A stretch of DNA of 64,000 nucleotides, from positions 79,501 through 143,500 of the forward strand of contig CAUZXS010002511.1 in NCBI GenBank assembly GCA_963585895.1, written 5' to 3'. The notes beneath the pieces are model-generated. The model saw only the letters and a list, made by a program, of their open reading frames with translations, searched no databases and was not told the origin of the DNA. The stretch comes from Sepioteuthis lessoniana. Its lineage: Eukaryota > Mollusca > Cephalopoda > Myopsida > Loliginidae. Shown in pieces: positions 31,771-44,659 of the stretch; within the stretch, counting starts at the first letter, position 1; the number at the start of each line of letters is the position of its first letter. The position numbers and the translations under genes were made by a program.

Positions 31771-33490
31771 CAAATAAATAAAAATACAGAATTCTAACTG
31801 TTCATCACATACTTAATCAGTAAAACAGACCAAAAATATCGTCATAATTTTCCCAATTTTCATAAAGTGCTTTAATAAAGGGATAATTCACAAAGATAAT
31901 TGTTCAAGTGTCATGGCTGTATTTTGAAAAATTGATGGTAGAAAAGAAACGAATTTTGTTTATTTCATTTCTTCTTGCTGGAGGTGGAGAATACTTTTAC
32001 AACTTTTAACAAGGTTATTTTTAAAGTTAGACAAAAAACAAAAAGAGACACATTTTATCTATCTCATTAAACAGACAATTTAGAATTGATTTTTTTCCTT
32101 TCCTTTCCTTATATTTATTTTATATCAATCCAGTATTTTCTTTCAAGTTGTACATTTTCTCTGTATTTATTTCCTTTTGGTAAATTCATCTACCTCTTTC
32201 TAGTTTGTTTCTATCGCTTTTTTTTTTGTCATATATTAAACGACAAACGAGTTTTTCGCCTTCAAAAGGCAGAGAGAAATCATTGCGTTTTTGATTTTTC
32301 TTTTTAATGTGCGACTCCTTCAGCCATGACTGATTGTTAAACTTTTCAAGCAAAAAATGTATTTTTGTAATAAGAAATTTGAACAAAGAAAATAGAGTAG
32401 AATTTTCGAAAAAAAATATATTGATACTTAAATAAATGCATAAAATGAATATTGCTTCATTAAGAAACCCCAAGTTTTCACAAATTATAATCAATAAATG
32501 AATAATGAACAGTCTACAAAATAGCGAACATACTTTCATTTTATTTTATTATTGTCGTTATTTCCTTTGTTTTCTTTTTTTTTTAATTTTGATTTTCAAT
32601 ATATTTTTTTAAATTTTCGAGTTAAGTTTCTGATCACAGAAACTAAGTGACCATTTACCCTTGGTATAGGCCTTGAATATTTTACGTTAAATAAAAGGCG
32701 TGTGAGGGGTGTTCACGTTTTTCCTCCGACTCCGTCAGTCATCATTATCAAAAAACCTTTAAAAAAAAGAAAAAGAAAGTGGGGAATTGAACAAAATTAC
32801 TGGAAATAGGCTATAGATCGTAATTTCTATGATCCGTGCCTTTTTGAAGTGCATTTTACAGATTTATTGCTCGTTATTTTATCACATCTGAATAAGCAGG
32901 GGAAGAAGAATAAAAAAAACAGTAATAAAAAAAAATCAAAATTACCTCGCTTTAACACATTCATTAACGTCATTGATTAGTGCCGACACACTTATTACAA
33001 TCGTTTGACTAGGGCTACCCTATATTTTCTCGTTTGTTTTCTACGTTTTCTATGGTGATTGTAGATTGTTTTTAGTCTTAAGGCTAATGGCTTTAAATGA
33101 TAATCTGCCCCTGTGAGTGTGGCTGCTGGCTACGCTCATTGTGTACACCCACCCCCTCGGGAACTGGAAGACGGCGCGGTCAATTCTTCTTTTATTTGGC
33201 CCTCTCCAAGTTTTTCTATCGTGAATAATAAATGGTAAGGTTTCATACACACATGATTCAAGATTTGCTTTTGATCAATAAATGGAAAAAAAAAAAATCG
33301 GTACAATATTACACACTTATTTATTTATTGATTTTTTGTTGTTGTTGTTGTTGTTAATATTTATTTTATTTTTCTGCTAGGCTTAATGTGTACACGTTCA
33401 CATCTTGGAAATTTCTATTGTTGAAATTAATGACCTGAAAAACAAAAAAAACTGCGAACTTGCAATGAAAGTAGTCCAATATATATATAT
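31770..33490. other. AT-rich non-coding stretch
   Basis: Several Phe/Ile/Lys-rich frames from A/T runs; none has a domain. (GTT)n at about 33337-33355. Confidence 0.4.
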
Positions 33491-33499
33491 ATATATGGA

Positions 33500-33720
33500 A
33501 GTGTCCCCGTGGCGTAGTGGCTAACGTACTGAACAGTGATAGCGTAGTGAGTTCAAAATCCAGGTACGCTATTGCTTTCACTTTCGGACTTTAGGAAAAA
33601 TACGAGTCCCCTTATTCCTCCACCCTCAACAATGGGTTAAATTGGACTACTACTGTTCCTCTACGAGGAAGGCTTTAGCATCAAATAATATGCGAAGTTT
33701 GATATGCCATTAGAAAGAAA
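33500..33720 (+). mobile_element. SINE B
   Basis: A-box 'tggcgtagtgg' in the head, 'cagtgatagcgtagtgagtt', 'tcactttcggac', and tail 'tttagcatcaaataat...gatatgccatta', followed by (GAAA)n. Confidence 0.9.
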
Positions 33721-33799
33721 GAAAGAAAAATGATGATTGCATTGGTGAGAAACCATCTGTCACCAAGTACCGTTGGCTCGGTATCTGTTATTCTAATTT

Positions 33800-33902
<103 letters not shown>

Positions 33903-33928
33903 TTTATGAACATTGGAAACTATATATA

Positions 33929-34192
33929 TATGACATTGGCCCAGCGGTTAGAGTGTTCGCCAATGGCCCGGGAGACCTGGGTTCAATCCCAGGTCGAGTC
34001 ATACCAAAGACTTTAAAAATGGTACTTGATACCACCTTGCTTAACACTCAGCATTATAAGGTACGGTTCAAGGGTAAAGTGGAGCAATCCTGGGAATGGA
34101 GTAGCGCCCTCCCCTACACCTTGGTGTAGTAGCTATCGAAAAGGGAGCCTTCGGGTCACCCTCGACTATGGTCGCTAACTTTACTTACTATA
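33929..34192 (+). mobile_element. SINE C, young subfamily, intact pol III boxes
   Basis: Head 'tggcccagcggttagagtg' contains a consensus A box (TGGCCCAGCGG); 'gggttcaatcccagg' contains a consensus B box. It is near-identical to the opposite-strand copy at 25.7 kb. It sits between two TA tracts. Confidence 0.95.
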
Positions 34193-34246
34193 TATATATA
34201 TATATATAAATTTTTGTTGTAGGTCCAAAGAGAGAATAAAAATATT

Positions 34247-34491
34247 CTAAAATAGGTAGGTCCACGAAGTGATTTGTATTTTTTAATTTATTTATTTATT
34301 TTGTTCTTACATACGTGTATGTTTCCAGCTTGTTGCTTTCGTCAGAGAACATATAATGGCCAAGGCCTTGTTAATGGTGTACTCAATGAGACTTGGATAA
34401 AAGCAACAAGCTAGAAACATACACGTATGTAAGAACAAAATTAGTAAATTATTTAATTAAAAAAATGCAAATCTCTTCGTGGACCTACCTA

Positions 34492-34496
<5 letters not shown>
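34247..34496. mobile_element. Foldback MITE with arms of about 95 bp
   Basis: The left arm begins 'taaaataggtaggtccacga' (34247) and contains 'cttacatacgtgtatgtt'. The right arm is its reverse complement, with 'aacatacacgtatgtaag' and ending 'tcgtggacctaccta' near 34491. The arms enclose only about 60 bp. It is flanked by TA tracts. No coding capacity, so it would depend on a transposase in trans; superfamily unknown. Confidence 0.85.
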
Positions 34497-34550
<54 letters not shown>

Positions 34551-34551
34551 T
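34496..34551. repeat. (TA)n(GA)n microsatellite
   Basis: TA to about 34533 followed by nine GA units, adjoining the foldback element. Confidence 0.95.
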
Positions 34552-34798
34552 ATACACAAACTCTAGCAATATTAAAAAAAAATGAATAAAAAGGCAAACA
34601 AATCTACATAATACTGATCTCCGTCTGATTATTATACACTCTAATTTACGTGAAACGCACAGTTTTGTGCAGTAGTTAACATAGTATGTATAATATTACC
34701 GTTTGATCTGTTTATTCTTTTCAGAATAATACATTTTAATACGTGGGGTACACAACATAATGTTCATGGCCACTTTGCCTGATGTAATTGTTAGATTA

Positions 34799-35277
34799 TG
34801 TTGTATGGTTTAATGGCATATCAACCATTTATTGGTTATGTGATGCACAAATCCTGCTCATACACATATGATGTTTAAGGGGACATAACCTGTAACTAAC
34901 ATTATTTTTTCAAAACGTACCAGAACTCATTTGATTGTAGTCGATTAAATGGCCTTAAGTATTGCTATCTAATACTGATAATTCAATTTTATATTAATCC
35001 TTTGTTTGAACTCTGTTAAATGGTTTCAAGTATAGTGAATTATTTAATAGTTTTATTTGACCATGGGTGGGAATCTAATAGATACTACCCCTCCGAATCA
35101 GAGTGGACCTGGGAGTAATGGCAATGAAAGGGTACTCCGCATTCCCTAAATCTCCAGGATTCAAGTGTCGCCATCATATGATTTTGTGTCATATCCACAA
35201 CACACGTTGAGAGCAGGGATCTTACCCCCTCTGCAAAGATGCAGTCTGCGTGTTCTACTGCCCAAGCCGACAAGGCT
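34799..35277 (-). mobile_element. Family D element
   Basis: 'taatggcatatcaacc' tail, a short run of tail monomers, head with 'gaatcagagtggacctggga', 'gggtactccgcattccc', and 'gatgcagtctgcgtgttc'. Confidence 0.88.
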
Positions 35278-35289
35278 GATGTTATGGTT

Positions 35290-35520
35290 TGTGAGCCTGA
35301 CAGATCATAATTAGTATGTTCGATTCTCTATAGGTGCTTTGTCCTAAACTCGACTCAGCCTTTGAATGGCTGTGGCATCTCCAGTGGTGAAATTAGCGAG
35401 TTAATTTTGTTAATTTTTTTCAGTGAGTTTAATCCTCACTGGGTGCCTTATACTGGTCTTGAGCTAATCTAGACTTCGTAAATGACAACTACACCATTTT
35501 AGTGGATTTGTTTTATTATC
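35290..35520 (+). mobile_element. SINE E, diverged
   Basis: It contains 'gtatgttcgattctctatag' (B-box-like) and 'cactgggtgccttatact', shared with the copies at 29.4 and 31.0 kb. Confidence 0.5.
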
Positions 35521-35634
35521 ACTAAATGTATTTAATTGATAATCCATGAAATTAATTCTGAAACTCCTTAATCACAGGGCAATTTTTAAGTAAGACTTAG
35601 ACGATTCTTGTATTCTCTTTTACACGCTGCTTGT

Positions 35635-36235
35635 TCAATGCCCCGTCGGCTGGGACTGTAGATTACACCGACCGCATCCCTACAGAGATGTAAGAACTTT
35701 CCCACCAACGACTATCCTAGATATGACACTAAACAATATGATGGCGAATTTCCAGTAATGCTGGAGCTTTGGGGAATGCGAAGTACCCCTTCATTGCCAT
35801 TACACCAAGGTCCACTCTGGTCCGGAGTGGTAGCAACTGATAGGGTCCTATCTATGGGTCAAATAGTACTAAATTGTGTAGGGAACTGTTTTTGTATTTA
35901 AACTACGTACTTATGCTAAACTGAATTGCTCGAAATAGAACTGTTTTGACATTTAAACTGCGTACTTATCCGAAACTGAATTGTTTGAAACGGAACTGTT
36001 TTTGTATGCTAAACTGAATTGTTTGAAATTGAACAATTTTGACATTTAACTGTGTGTAAACAAAAACTATACTTAAACTAAACTGAATTGTTTGAAATAA
36101 CACTGTTTGACTAAACTGAATAGCTTGAAAAAGAAATCTTTTTGACAATTAAACTGTATACTTTGAAATAGAACTGTTCATTTGTATACCAATGGATTTG
36201 GCATTAAATAACCTACAAAGGTTGATATGCTATAA
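35635..36235 (+). mobile_element. Family D element, full length
   Basis: 'ccccgtcggctgggactg' start, 'gcatccctacagagatg', 'ctggagctttggggaatgcg', 'tccggagtggtagcaac', 'ctatgggtcaaatag'. The tail monomers read 'ctaaactgaattgtttgaaa'. It ends 'tttggcattaaataacc...ggttgatatgcta'. Confidence 0.93.
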
Positions 36236-36283
36236 AACCCAAACAAACAAACAAAAATCTGTTTCTTCATGAAATAAAAAGTA

Positions 36284-36525
36284 AAGTTGGCGACCGTTGT
36301 CGAGGGCGACTAGAAGGCTCCTTTTCAATAGCTACTACACCGCGGTGTAGGGGAGGGCGTTACCCCTTTCCCTGGATTGCTCCACTTTACCCTTGATACA
36401 TGCCTTGTATTGCTGAGTGTTGTTAGGAGGTATCAAGTACCATTTTTAAAGTCTTTGGTTTGACGCGACCTAGGATTGAACCAAGACCATTGGTGAACAC
36501 TCTACCCACTAGACCAATGAGCCGG
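36284..36525 (-). mobile_element. SINE C
   Basis: From 'agtaaagttggcgaccg' to 'ccactagaccaatgag', with the B-box region 'cctaggattgaacc'. It has a short deletion near 36484. Confidence 0.9.
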
Positions 36526-36759
36526 TTGTATAATTTATCTGTTTCGGACACAGTGTGTATTATTCTTACATATTGTTCTATGTGTATTAATATATGTTCA
36601 CATTAATTCATATTTTCTTTTGTTTTCCCTTATTCAATGTTATTGTATCGATGGGTGCACTAAAGTTAATATTGGAACTTAGTGAATGGGGACGCAACTA
36701 AATAGCCTCCCTAACACCCATTAGCCGGTATCATTCCGTTACAAGTAAAGACACAATTT

Positions 36760-36850
36760 CCCCTTAGTCTTCCATCCCTTAAACCGGTTGTTGTACCGAG
36801 GCCTTGTCTACTTTACTATTTACTTACAACTGCAGGAAGAAGAGAATGAT
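36760..36850 (-). mobile_element. Possible SINE A fragment
   Basis: 'cttagtcttccatcccttaa', 'ccggttgttgtacc' and 'gtctactttactatttac' align loosely with the reverse of family A. Weak. Confidence 0.3.
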
Positions 36851-36899
36851 AATTAAATCCTTTTTTTATTTCTTATGACTTCTCATAACCGATTATAAA

Positions 36900-38330
36900 A
36901 AGGGTTCGTTTAGAATTCAGTAATTATATAATATAATTTGTTAAAGATGGAATTGGTTTAAACTTTTTTTCTTTTTGTGAAAATGTGATAAACTGAATCG
37001 TTTCAATCAAAGTCTGATCATTCGTTCATTTAAAAGACGCGTATGGTTTAAACGGGTCATATCTAAACGCCACTTTACTAGTAACCATTATAGCCAGTCA
37101 GGCATTCTGCTTGGTATATGATATCTGGCAACCAGTCTACATGATCTAGCAATATTTGTTCTCCTGTTAGGAAAGGGTTTATAAATGCAAACTATAAATG
37201 CAAAATTCACCCCACCCGCACCTAGGTAGACACCTATGCTTTTATTCATCCTGACAAATTTCTATTCACTCCCAAGGGTCTATATGGATCACTTTTAGAA
37301 GCCCTGGATATTGGCAATCATCTATTTTTACCAAAAATTAGAACTTGCGGATTAGATTTAATAATTTGATTTAGAAGAGGGAAACGCTCCTCAGCAGAAT
37401 CAATTATTTGCACTTCACGTCCTGTTTTCTAAATGCTTTTAAAAATATTATTTTATACGTTCTTAGGAAAATATCCTTTTATATGTTCTTCGAAAAATGT
37501 AAAATTATACAAAGCACACAGAATTCATTAAAAAATATTCTCATCATAAGTAATCAATATTTGGTTAAAAAAAACACAAAAAAACAAAACAAAACAAGAA
37601 ACGTGTTTCTTTATTGCTTTTATTGCTTATTTTAAATTATTTATATCAGAACATCATGTGACTCTTGATGATAAGGATTTTTTAAAGTTATTTTTTTAAT
37701 TAAATAAATACAAAAACTAAATAACTTCTTTTTTTATTTTTTATTTTTATTTTTTGTTTACCGTCTTTATTTTAGATTTTAAAAAATTCCTTGAACAATA
37801 AAATCAACCATACTTTCTTATTTGTAAACCAATTGTTCTTATCCTATGTTTTTTGAATCGTCCAATGGGTATGGTTCGTAAAATATGCTGCTATATATAA
37901 CTATCCTAGTTATTCCTTTCTATTAAAATCAATTAATTAATTAAAATAATTTTGATTCATTTTAGAAAATTATAGTTGCAGTTTATTGAAGAGTAATTTT
38001 TTTTTTTTTTAAGTTCAATTTAATAGATATCAGAAAATGAATCTAATATAAAATATTTTTAAACGTTTATCATTTTGCAATCATTGTCATTGAAAACTTT
38101 TGGAAAACTTGAATCAAAGCATATATACTTTAAAATGATATCGTATAACTGCAATATGGCACAAATTGAGATATTTCTTTTGTTAGACAGAAATTTCAAA
38201 ATAGATGCTCTTCCTTTTTCTCGGCATTTGTATTTTTATATTTTGCAGATAACCCGCTCTACGAGTAGGATTTTAAGCTAGTAAAACTTGTCAGGACTTA
38301 ACAAACGTTGTCAAGAGATTAACATGTGTG
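36900..38330. other. AT-rich non-coding stretch
   Basis: No domain in the 75- and 68-codon frames. Nothing else recognised. Confidence 0.4.
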
Positions 38331-38336
38331 GATTAA

Positions 38337-38735
38337 TATGTATTTACCCAACCACCCACCTCAAATAGAATGTGACACAAGGTCAATTTTTAATCTGTTA
38401 TACTTGTTTTTCGTGTACCAGTGTGCAACAGTCCATCGTTTGGAAGTCAGTGACCTGTTATATGTTGTGAAGCACAAATTGAAACTATTTGTCCAAAATG
38501 GGTTGGGCTCGTGTTCAGCTGGTTTAGATTTAAAGTTTTCCTTCTCCTAGATCGGTTGCCCTACCAAGAGTCAAAGAAACCATTCTGCTCATAGCTAGAG
38601 GAAGAAGAGATGGAGTTGTGTCTTTTCTAAGGGTATTTATACGAAATGAATGCAAACAGCCTCATGTAGGATTTAAACTTGGGTTGCCGATTCCATTCCC
38701 TTCGACAATACTCTTAATGCTAAGCGCGCCTCCCT
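38337..38735 (-). mobile_element. SINE A with an internal insert of about 115 bp
   Basis: The 3' end 'tatttacccaaccacccacc' and 'gacacaaggtcaattttta' come first. About 115 bp of foreign sequence follows (38400-38515), then the rest: 'gttttccttctcctagat', 'tagctagaggaagaag', 'catgtaggatttaaac'. 'tggattaat' occurs just outside both ends, a possible target duplication. Confidence 0.7.
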
Positions 38736-38997
38736 AATGGATTAATGTATATGGCTTTTTTGTGGTAATTGTCCGTTCTTCAACAGTTTTTTTTAAGTAT
38801 GTAAAAGCATTCTAGAAAAAGCTATTCATAATTCTGGTTTCAGCTCGATATTTACTTCATATGAGAAAACAAAAGGATAAAGATTTGGTTTAGCTAACAT
38901 GATGACACAAAGTTTAGTATCATACTTACATAGTAAATCAGACTCCTTCTTAAAAAAACTTAAGAAGTTTGAGAATTTTCTGAATGGGATTTAGGGA

Positions 38998-39220
38998 AGT
39001 CACCGTGGCATAGTGGTTAACGTGCTGGACTGTGACATCGTTGTCAGCGAGTTCGAACTCCAGTTGCGCTATTATGTTCACTTTCAGACTAATACTCTTG
39101 TAAAAAGTATTAAACCCCTTATCCCACCAGCTGTGGGTTAAATAGTATAACTGCTGTTATTCTATTAGAATGGCTTTGGCATTAAATACCCCACGAAGGG
39201 TTGATATGCCATTAAACAAA
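38998..39220 (+). mobile_element. SINE B, well preserved
   Basis: 'gtggcatagtggttaacgtg' A-box region, 'gcgagttcgaactccagt' B box, 'cactttcagactaatactc', and shared tail 'gggttgatatgccatt'. Confidence 0.93.
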
Positions 39221-39599
39221 GAAACCAAAGTAAAAGGGACTCTTTAGTCCCATTAGTAACCACAGAGAATTTGGTGGCCTTAAGTTTGCCATCTTTATGT
39301 TTTGTGATAACAAACAAAAGATATCTTTGGTGAGTTTGGTAATAAATAATGGCTAATAATATCAGTTTTCACTGTTTAATTTTTCACTAGAAACAAGAAA
39401 ATCCTCATATCTTTGGTTTAAAAGAAAATTGACTTTTTATTCAAAAGATATTTAGGAGTGTACTTATTTGTGAGTATTGCTGTAATACTTAATAACATCT
39501 GTTTTTATTGTATAATGTTCCTCTTGAAATAATAAAACCCTTTGGTATAAAACAAACCACCTTTTTATAAAAAAATGTTAGTAGTATACTTATTTATGG

Positions 39600-39695
39600 A
39601 CAATACTGTGTACACAGTTATGGAAATGAGCCTGGATACAAAGCCAAAGAACTTTCAAATACCAGTTCACTGTTATGACCACTAAGCTAAGCATG
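39600..39695 (-). mobile_element. tRNA-like SINE head, unclassified
   Basis: Reverse strand has 'gcttagcttagtggtcat', A-box-like. No clear B box. It could be a worn family A or E head. Confidence 0.3.
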
Positions 39696-39819
39696 CAAGT
39701 TATCTAATTATATTCAGATCGCATTTTGAAAATTCATGTTGAATTCATATTTTAACTTGTCTTTAGTTTGATACAGGCTAAAACAAGAAAAACAGATAGA
39801 AGCTAAAAACAAACAAAAA

Positions 39820-40140
39820 ACACGCCGGTCAAGAGCTATTGACTGTCATGTCCACTGTCATATTTGTTATATTTTTTGTCCACTCTGTCCTGTTTCTACA
39901 TGAAACTTCCCATATTAGAGCAATCATTGCTTTTGTTGATCACCGAAGGGAAATTTCTTACGCCGAGTCGGGTTCTTGCGTGTTCCCACAGAGCAAAAAG
40001 AACCATTTTTAGCCTCTGGCATTATTTTTCGCCAACTTCTTGAATGTTGACATTGGCCCGACACAGTTGTCCTCTTCAAGGACCTTTCTTTCTTGTCATT
40101 GGCTGATAAACATGTTCACTCGCACACTGGGATGTACACA
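39820..40140. other. GC-richer unclassified segment
   Basis: Composition is less AT-rich than its neighbours, with 'cgccgagtcgggttcttgcg' near 39961. No frame or repeat is recognised. Confidence 0.3.
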
Positions 40141-40599
40141 TACATCTAAATGTGTAAGACACTAAAAAATAATTTTGTTTAGTCACAGCAGGTAAACTTC
40201 TGAAAGTATTGTTTTATTCTTTATTTTTCTTTAATTTTTTAAACATGTTCTTTAAGCGATGCCTAACGGCTACTGTTAGTTTCTTCAAACCTGACAGGAG
40301 GCTCCCCATGAGATGGTCACTTAAGAAAATATTTATGCTCATAAAAGATCGAAGTATTTTCTTTTTTGCCTTGCACCCTTTCTGTCTCTTTTTCTCTTAT
40401 TAAACTCATTTCTCTCACTCTTTCTCTTCATATATAATCGTTTAATCCTTATTCTCGCTTTTTTATATTGAGGAAATGATAAATTTGTCTCTAAACTCAA
40501 TTTATAATGAATTAATCAGAATGTTTTCTTCGCGATAGATTCGTGTTTTCTTTTGAGATTTTTTCATCAAGATGAGCTTTTTGCTGTGAAAAATAATTT

Positions 40600-40850
40600 A
40601 AGGTTTATTATTATAAGCCCACACAGAGCAAGAGCTTAGTAGATAAATAATTGGACTGAAGTTATTGTTCAGTCACTATTGTTGGAAAAATTTGTGGGTT
40701 GAGCACTGGGTTTGAAATCCCAAGGTTGATTTTTTTATTCTTTGTGTCGATCAATTGCTCAGTTGGTAGAGCTTTGGAGTTGAAATATCTTTTTAGGTTC
40801 AATGGCCTCAGCAAATGTCATCCATTTATGGGACCTACTCAATTTCCTGA
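40600..40850 (+). mobile_element. tRNA-like SINE relic, unclassified
   Basis: 'gctcagttggtagagc' is a near-consensus A box and 'taggttcaatgg' is B-box-like about 45 bp later. The cloverleaf arms do not pair well, so I do not call a tRNA gene. Confidence 0.4.
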
Positions 40851-41070
40851 TTTTACAAGCATAATAAAATTGTATTAATTTTTTTTCTTTCATTTCCTAA
40901 CTCATTCACTCTCTAGATCAAAGTAAGGTTGCCAAACAATACCTTGAATGTAACACAAATATTTGTTCCTAGATCGTGAGCGTTATTTCGTAATGGCTTA
41001 TGTTGTAAAAAGTATACAAATTGGCCATTATTCCTTTGAAATTTTGCTTTTGAACCCTGGATAATTAGGG

Positions 41071-41305
41071 GGGTGTCCTCGTGGTGTAATGGTTAAAGCG
41101 ATGGACTGCGGAATCGTAGTAAGCGAGTTCGTGCTCCAGTCGTGCTATTAAGTTCACTTTCGGGCAAATACCCTTAGGAAAGGTATGAACTCCCTTATCC
41201 TCCCAGCTATGGGTTAAATAGTACCCCCTACTGTTCTTCTAGGAGAATAGCTTTGGCATTAAATAACCTACAAAGGTTGATATGCCATTAAAAACAAAGA
41301 AACAA
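41071..41305 (+). mobile_element. SINE B
   Basis: 'cctcgtggtgtaatggtt' head, 'aagcgagttcgtgctccagt' B box, 'ccctactgttcttctagg', and tail 'ttggcattaaataacc...ggttgatatgccatt'. It lies next to the LINE 3' end. Confidence 0.92.
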
Positions 41306-42182
41306 AAGAAACCAAACCTGGATAATTAAATTTAGAAAGTAACTTATTTTCTGTGTAATGACTGGTAAATTTGCGTATTTTAATTTACATAATCAAGTTT
41401 TGACTTTGTTTCTCTTTCGCCATCTGTCCCTGTGGGTTATCACTCTTGGTAAGTCCTCTAAACAGCATCCAATGTCTGCACAGAGCTGATGAATCTAAAT
41501 TTTTCCTGCTTTGCCAACACTGGTTTGTCCATGTTTATGAGTCCATAATAGAACGAAGGTTTAGTTTTCAGCGTGTCTTCTTCGTCATAGTTGGATGGTT
41601 TGTCAGATGGAAAGTTATTTTTTTTTTTTTTGTAAGGTGTTACTTCCAGTATTTGTTCAAAACTGCACCTAGCATCCTTCTGTAGTTCCCATTAAGCTTT
41701 TTTTACCCACAAACATTTCGTTAGCGTCCAAGTAGTGAAGCCATGCAGTAGTACTGACACGGCTACTGCTTGGAAGAATTTCCACTTTATTTTATCAGAT
41801 TTTCGTCGATAACCTGTAAATAGCGGTCCACGCTTTGCCTTTGTGTATGTTGACATCACTTTCTGCAGATAAGTTATTGCTACCGAGGTATATAAATTGG
41901 TCTACCGATTTCATGGACTAGCCATTTAATGAAAAGATAGCACCATCTTGTTCAAAACACATAAACTCTGTTCTGTCCGAGTTCATGCAGACACTAATAT
42001 CTATTGCTGCTTGCTCAAGGATATGCAACAGAGACTCGGCTTGAGCAGGTGCATTTGTGAGAAGTGCTTAGTCATCTACGTGGACTGCATCAGTAATAGT
42101 TCCCACGGGATGTCGTTTGTTTCTTGACTTTCTCAGTATGCGACCGTTTTCTTTCATTAGATCTATTGATGTTCGTAGTAAG

Positions 42183-42425
42183 TGATATCGGCAGGCTCAA
42201 GCGGGTAGAGTGTTTGCCAATGGCTTCGGAGACCAGAGTTCAATCTTTGGTCGAGTCATACCAAAGATTAAAAAAATGTTACTTGATACCTCCTTGCTTA
42301 ACACTCAGCATTATAAGCTATGTATCAAGGCTAAGTGGGGGCAATCCAGGGAGTAGCAATACACCTCGGTGTAGTAGCTATTGAAAAGGGAGCCTTCGTG
42401 TCGTCCTCGACTATGGTCGCCAACT
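42183..42425 (+). mobile_element. SINE C inserted in the LINE
   Basis: Family C head 'agagtgtttgccaatgg', B box 'gagttcaatctttgg', body 'cttaacactcagcatt', end 'cctcgactatggtcgcc'. Opposite strand to the LINE and separates the reverse transcriptase motif blocks, so it is younger than the LINE. Confidence 0.9.
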
Positions 42426-43047
42426 TTTTTTTAGGAATACGAATTATGCCAATGTATCTTCCTGGATGACTCCAGTGGTGATATCAAAGAAGTCAATGTC
42501 GCCATTAAGTGAACGGACCATAGCCTTCATATTTTCGTTTTGCATATTATTTTAGCGGTAACATTTTATTTTAGAAGTATTTGCTCTATATTTTCCCCGT
42601 GTATGAAATTTAATGCCTTGGACAAATCTACAAACAAGCGTGTTGCCTCGAGATTTTTCACTTCAATGATTTGATGAACAGTCATATGTAGATCTATTTC
42701 TTTCAAAACCATTTTGATTTTTCCTTAAAACTTTCTTAACTTCAGGTCGGATACGTTTGAGAAGCAGGACGTAATAAGTCTTTGTAGCGAGAGTTATACA
42801 CCAGCAGTTCTTCGTAATTCCGTGGTCGCTTTTATTCGGAAAGAAGAGGACGCAGTCTTTCATTTGTTTTTTCAATTGTGTTTGGTTATACACAGCGTTG
42901 CATAATTGAAGTATGTCATCAGATTTTCTTGCCTTCCATACTTCAGTAGGTATTTCATTGAAGCCAGCAGTTTTTCAGCTTTTTATTACTCTCAGAACTG
43001 TGTCGAGTTCACCCCTTGTGAAGTGTTCAAGTTTAATGTCTTGTTGG

Positions 43048-43049
<2 letters not shown>

Positions 43050-43081
<32 letters not shown>
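43050..43081. repeat. (TA)n in the LINE relic
   Basis: About 16 TA units interrupt the region between the endonuclease and reverse transcriptase parts. Confidence 0.95.
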
Positions 43082-43084
<3 letters not shown>

Positions 43085-44659
43085 TTATTTTATATGTTTC
43101 TTTCAGGAGGGTTTCCAAGCAGGTTTTTGAAATATCCGAATTATTTCTTCTTGACTTTCAGCTTTCAATTTTGATCTCAAGATGACTTTCCTTTCACTAT
43201 CTACATTTACTGTTTCCTATGCTTATCCATATAGTTTATCTTCCATAGAGTTTCTGATTTTATTTATCCGACTGTGAGTGTATTTCCTGTTCTTTTCTGC
43301 TTGTGTTTGTTCTTTCTGAGCTTTCTTAAGTTTTTGTACATTGATGTTTTTAGGGGTTTCTTATTTTAAGTAGTTATACTTTCTTTTTTTTTTTTTTTTT
43401 TTTTTACAAATTATCCCGTTTTTCTAAGACTGTTTTTAACTCCGAGAGAACTCTACATTTGGTTTTGTTGGTATCTGCTTTGCTACTGCTTTTAATTGTG
43501 TGGTAACAAAGTTTTCATACTCTTTATTTGGAGTTTGTCTTTCAAATGTCTCCTGTAGAACATCAAACCTGTTTCTTATTGTTTCCAAATAGTGGTTGCA
43601 TAGATCAGGATTGGTAAATGAGGACTCGTCATAGTTAGACTTTAGCGAATCTTTACCGAAACGATTCTGTGATCTGAAGGTGCTCTTTCAAAAGAGGAAT
43701 AAACCTCGTTGTTTATAACACTGTTAAGCCACTTTTTGTTTATAAGTACATATATAGTCAAGCTGTTCTTTTAAGCTACTTATCGATAGTTTCCCCATCC
43801 TTTTCTGAAATTCAGTTTTTAGGCATACAAACCTGTTCATGAGAGCACACTCTGCCAGATGTTTGCCATTTTTGTTTGAAGAGTTGTGAAAATAGTATTC
43901 ATTATTTTTGCTTTTGCTTATATGAGCATTCACGTTCCCACTGACGATCAGAATGTTGTGTTTACGAATGTGTCTGACAAGGGAAGATAGCTCATTATAG
44001 AAGTTGATAACGTCCTTTTCATCACTGACACTAGTAGGACTGTAACAAGAGATGATTGTTGTACAGGAGTTGCTGTTAAATGTGGCACATCATTCTAGGT
44101 TGGATTCTCTCTATGCTACTTAGTGATTTTAAAGACATGAGAAATATCTCTATGCCTCCGATGTTGGTATTAACGGAGTTTTTCCATACTGACACAAAAG
44201 TCTATCCATTTCTAAATAATTGATATCTTAGTTCTTGTTTGCTGTGGTAATCTCTATTTTCCTGGATGCATATGATGTCTATATTTTTTCTGTTGCAGAA
44301 GCAATAAGCTCAGGTAGCTGTTGTTGTTTGTTTGTGTTTTTTTTTACGTTTAAGGCTCTAACAATAATAGTCGCTATACTGAAAGTGTTCTTGCATCAAA
44401 GTAAATTTGGCTTTGATTCTGCAGATGATTTTTCGAAAACTGGGATCAGAGTTACTATATGAGCAGAACGTGCCCCTTGTTGACCTGCGTGAAGGACAAT
44501 ACGGTTTGAACGTATGGTTTGAATTTGAATCATGGTAATCTTTAGTTGGCTTTTTTCCCCTCGTCTGTAGATGCTACCAATATAGATAAGTTGAAGTAGT
44601 TTCCTTATTTGGATTCATCCACCTTGCTTCACATCAATCATGCTACATCCCATGATTTT

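Larger units (their letters stand above)
41430..44650 (-). pseudogene. Non-LTR retrotransposon relic (endonuclease plus reverse transcriptase), 3.2 kb
   Basis: Read on the minus strand. 5' end: 'MIQIQTIRSNR' start region near 44535. Endonuclease part: 'SCYSPTSVSDEKDVINFY', then 'ILIVSGNVNAHI' (about 43940), where intact relatives have GDxNAxIG, and 'EQLDYI' (about 43755). Reverse transcriptase part: 'FNEIPTEVW' (42960), 'KNQNGFERNRST' (about 42710), 'DITTGVIQEDTLA' (42460), and HVDD with an adjacent stop in place of YADD near 42075. C-terminal part: 'FIYLGSNNLSAESDVN' and 'KAWTAIYRLS'. This order fits the LINE type often annotated as endonuclease-reverse transcriptase in invertebrates. Stops and frameshifts are throughout. 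Confidence 0.88.

Noticed and set aside
33929..34010. A tRNA gene from the A and B boxes
   Set aside because: The sequence runs into the SINE C body without a matching acceptor stem, and many similar copies exist in the window.
40745..40830. A tRNA gene from 'gctcagttggtagagc'
   Set aside because: The anticodon and acceptor stems do not pair, and the B box is poor. A SINE relic fits better.
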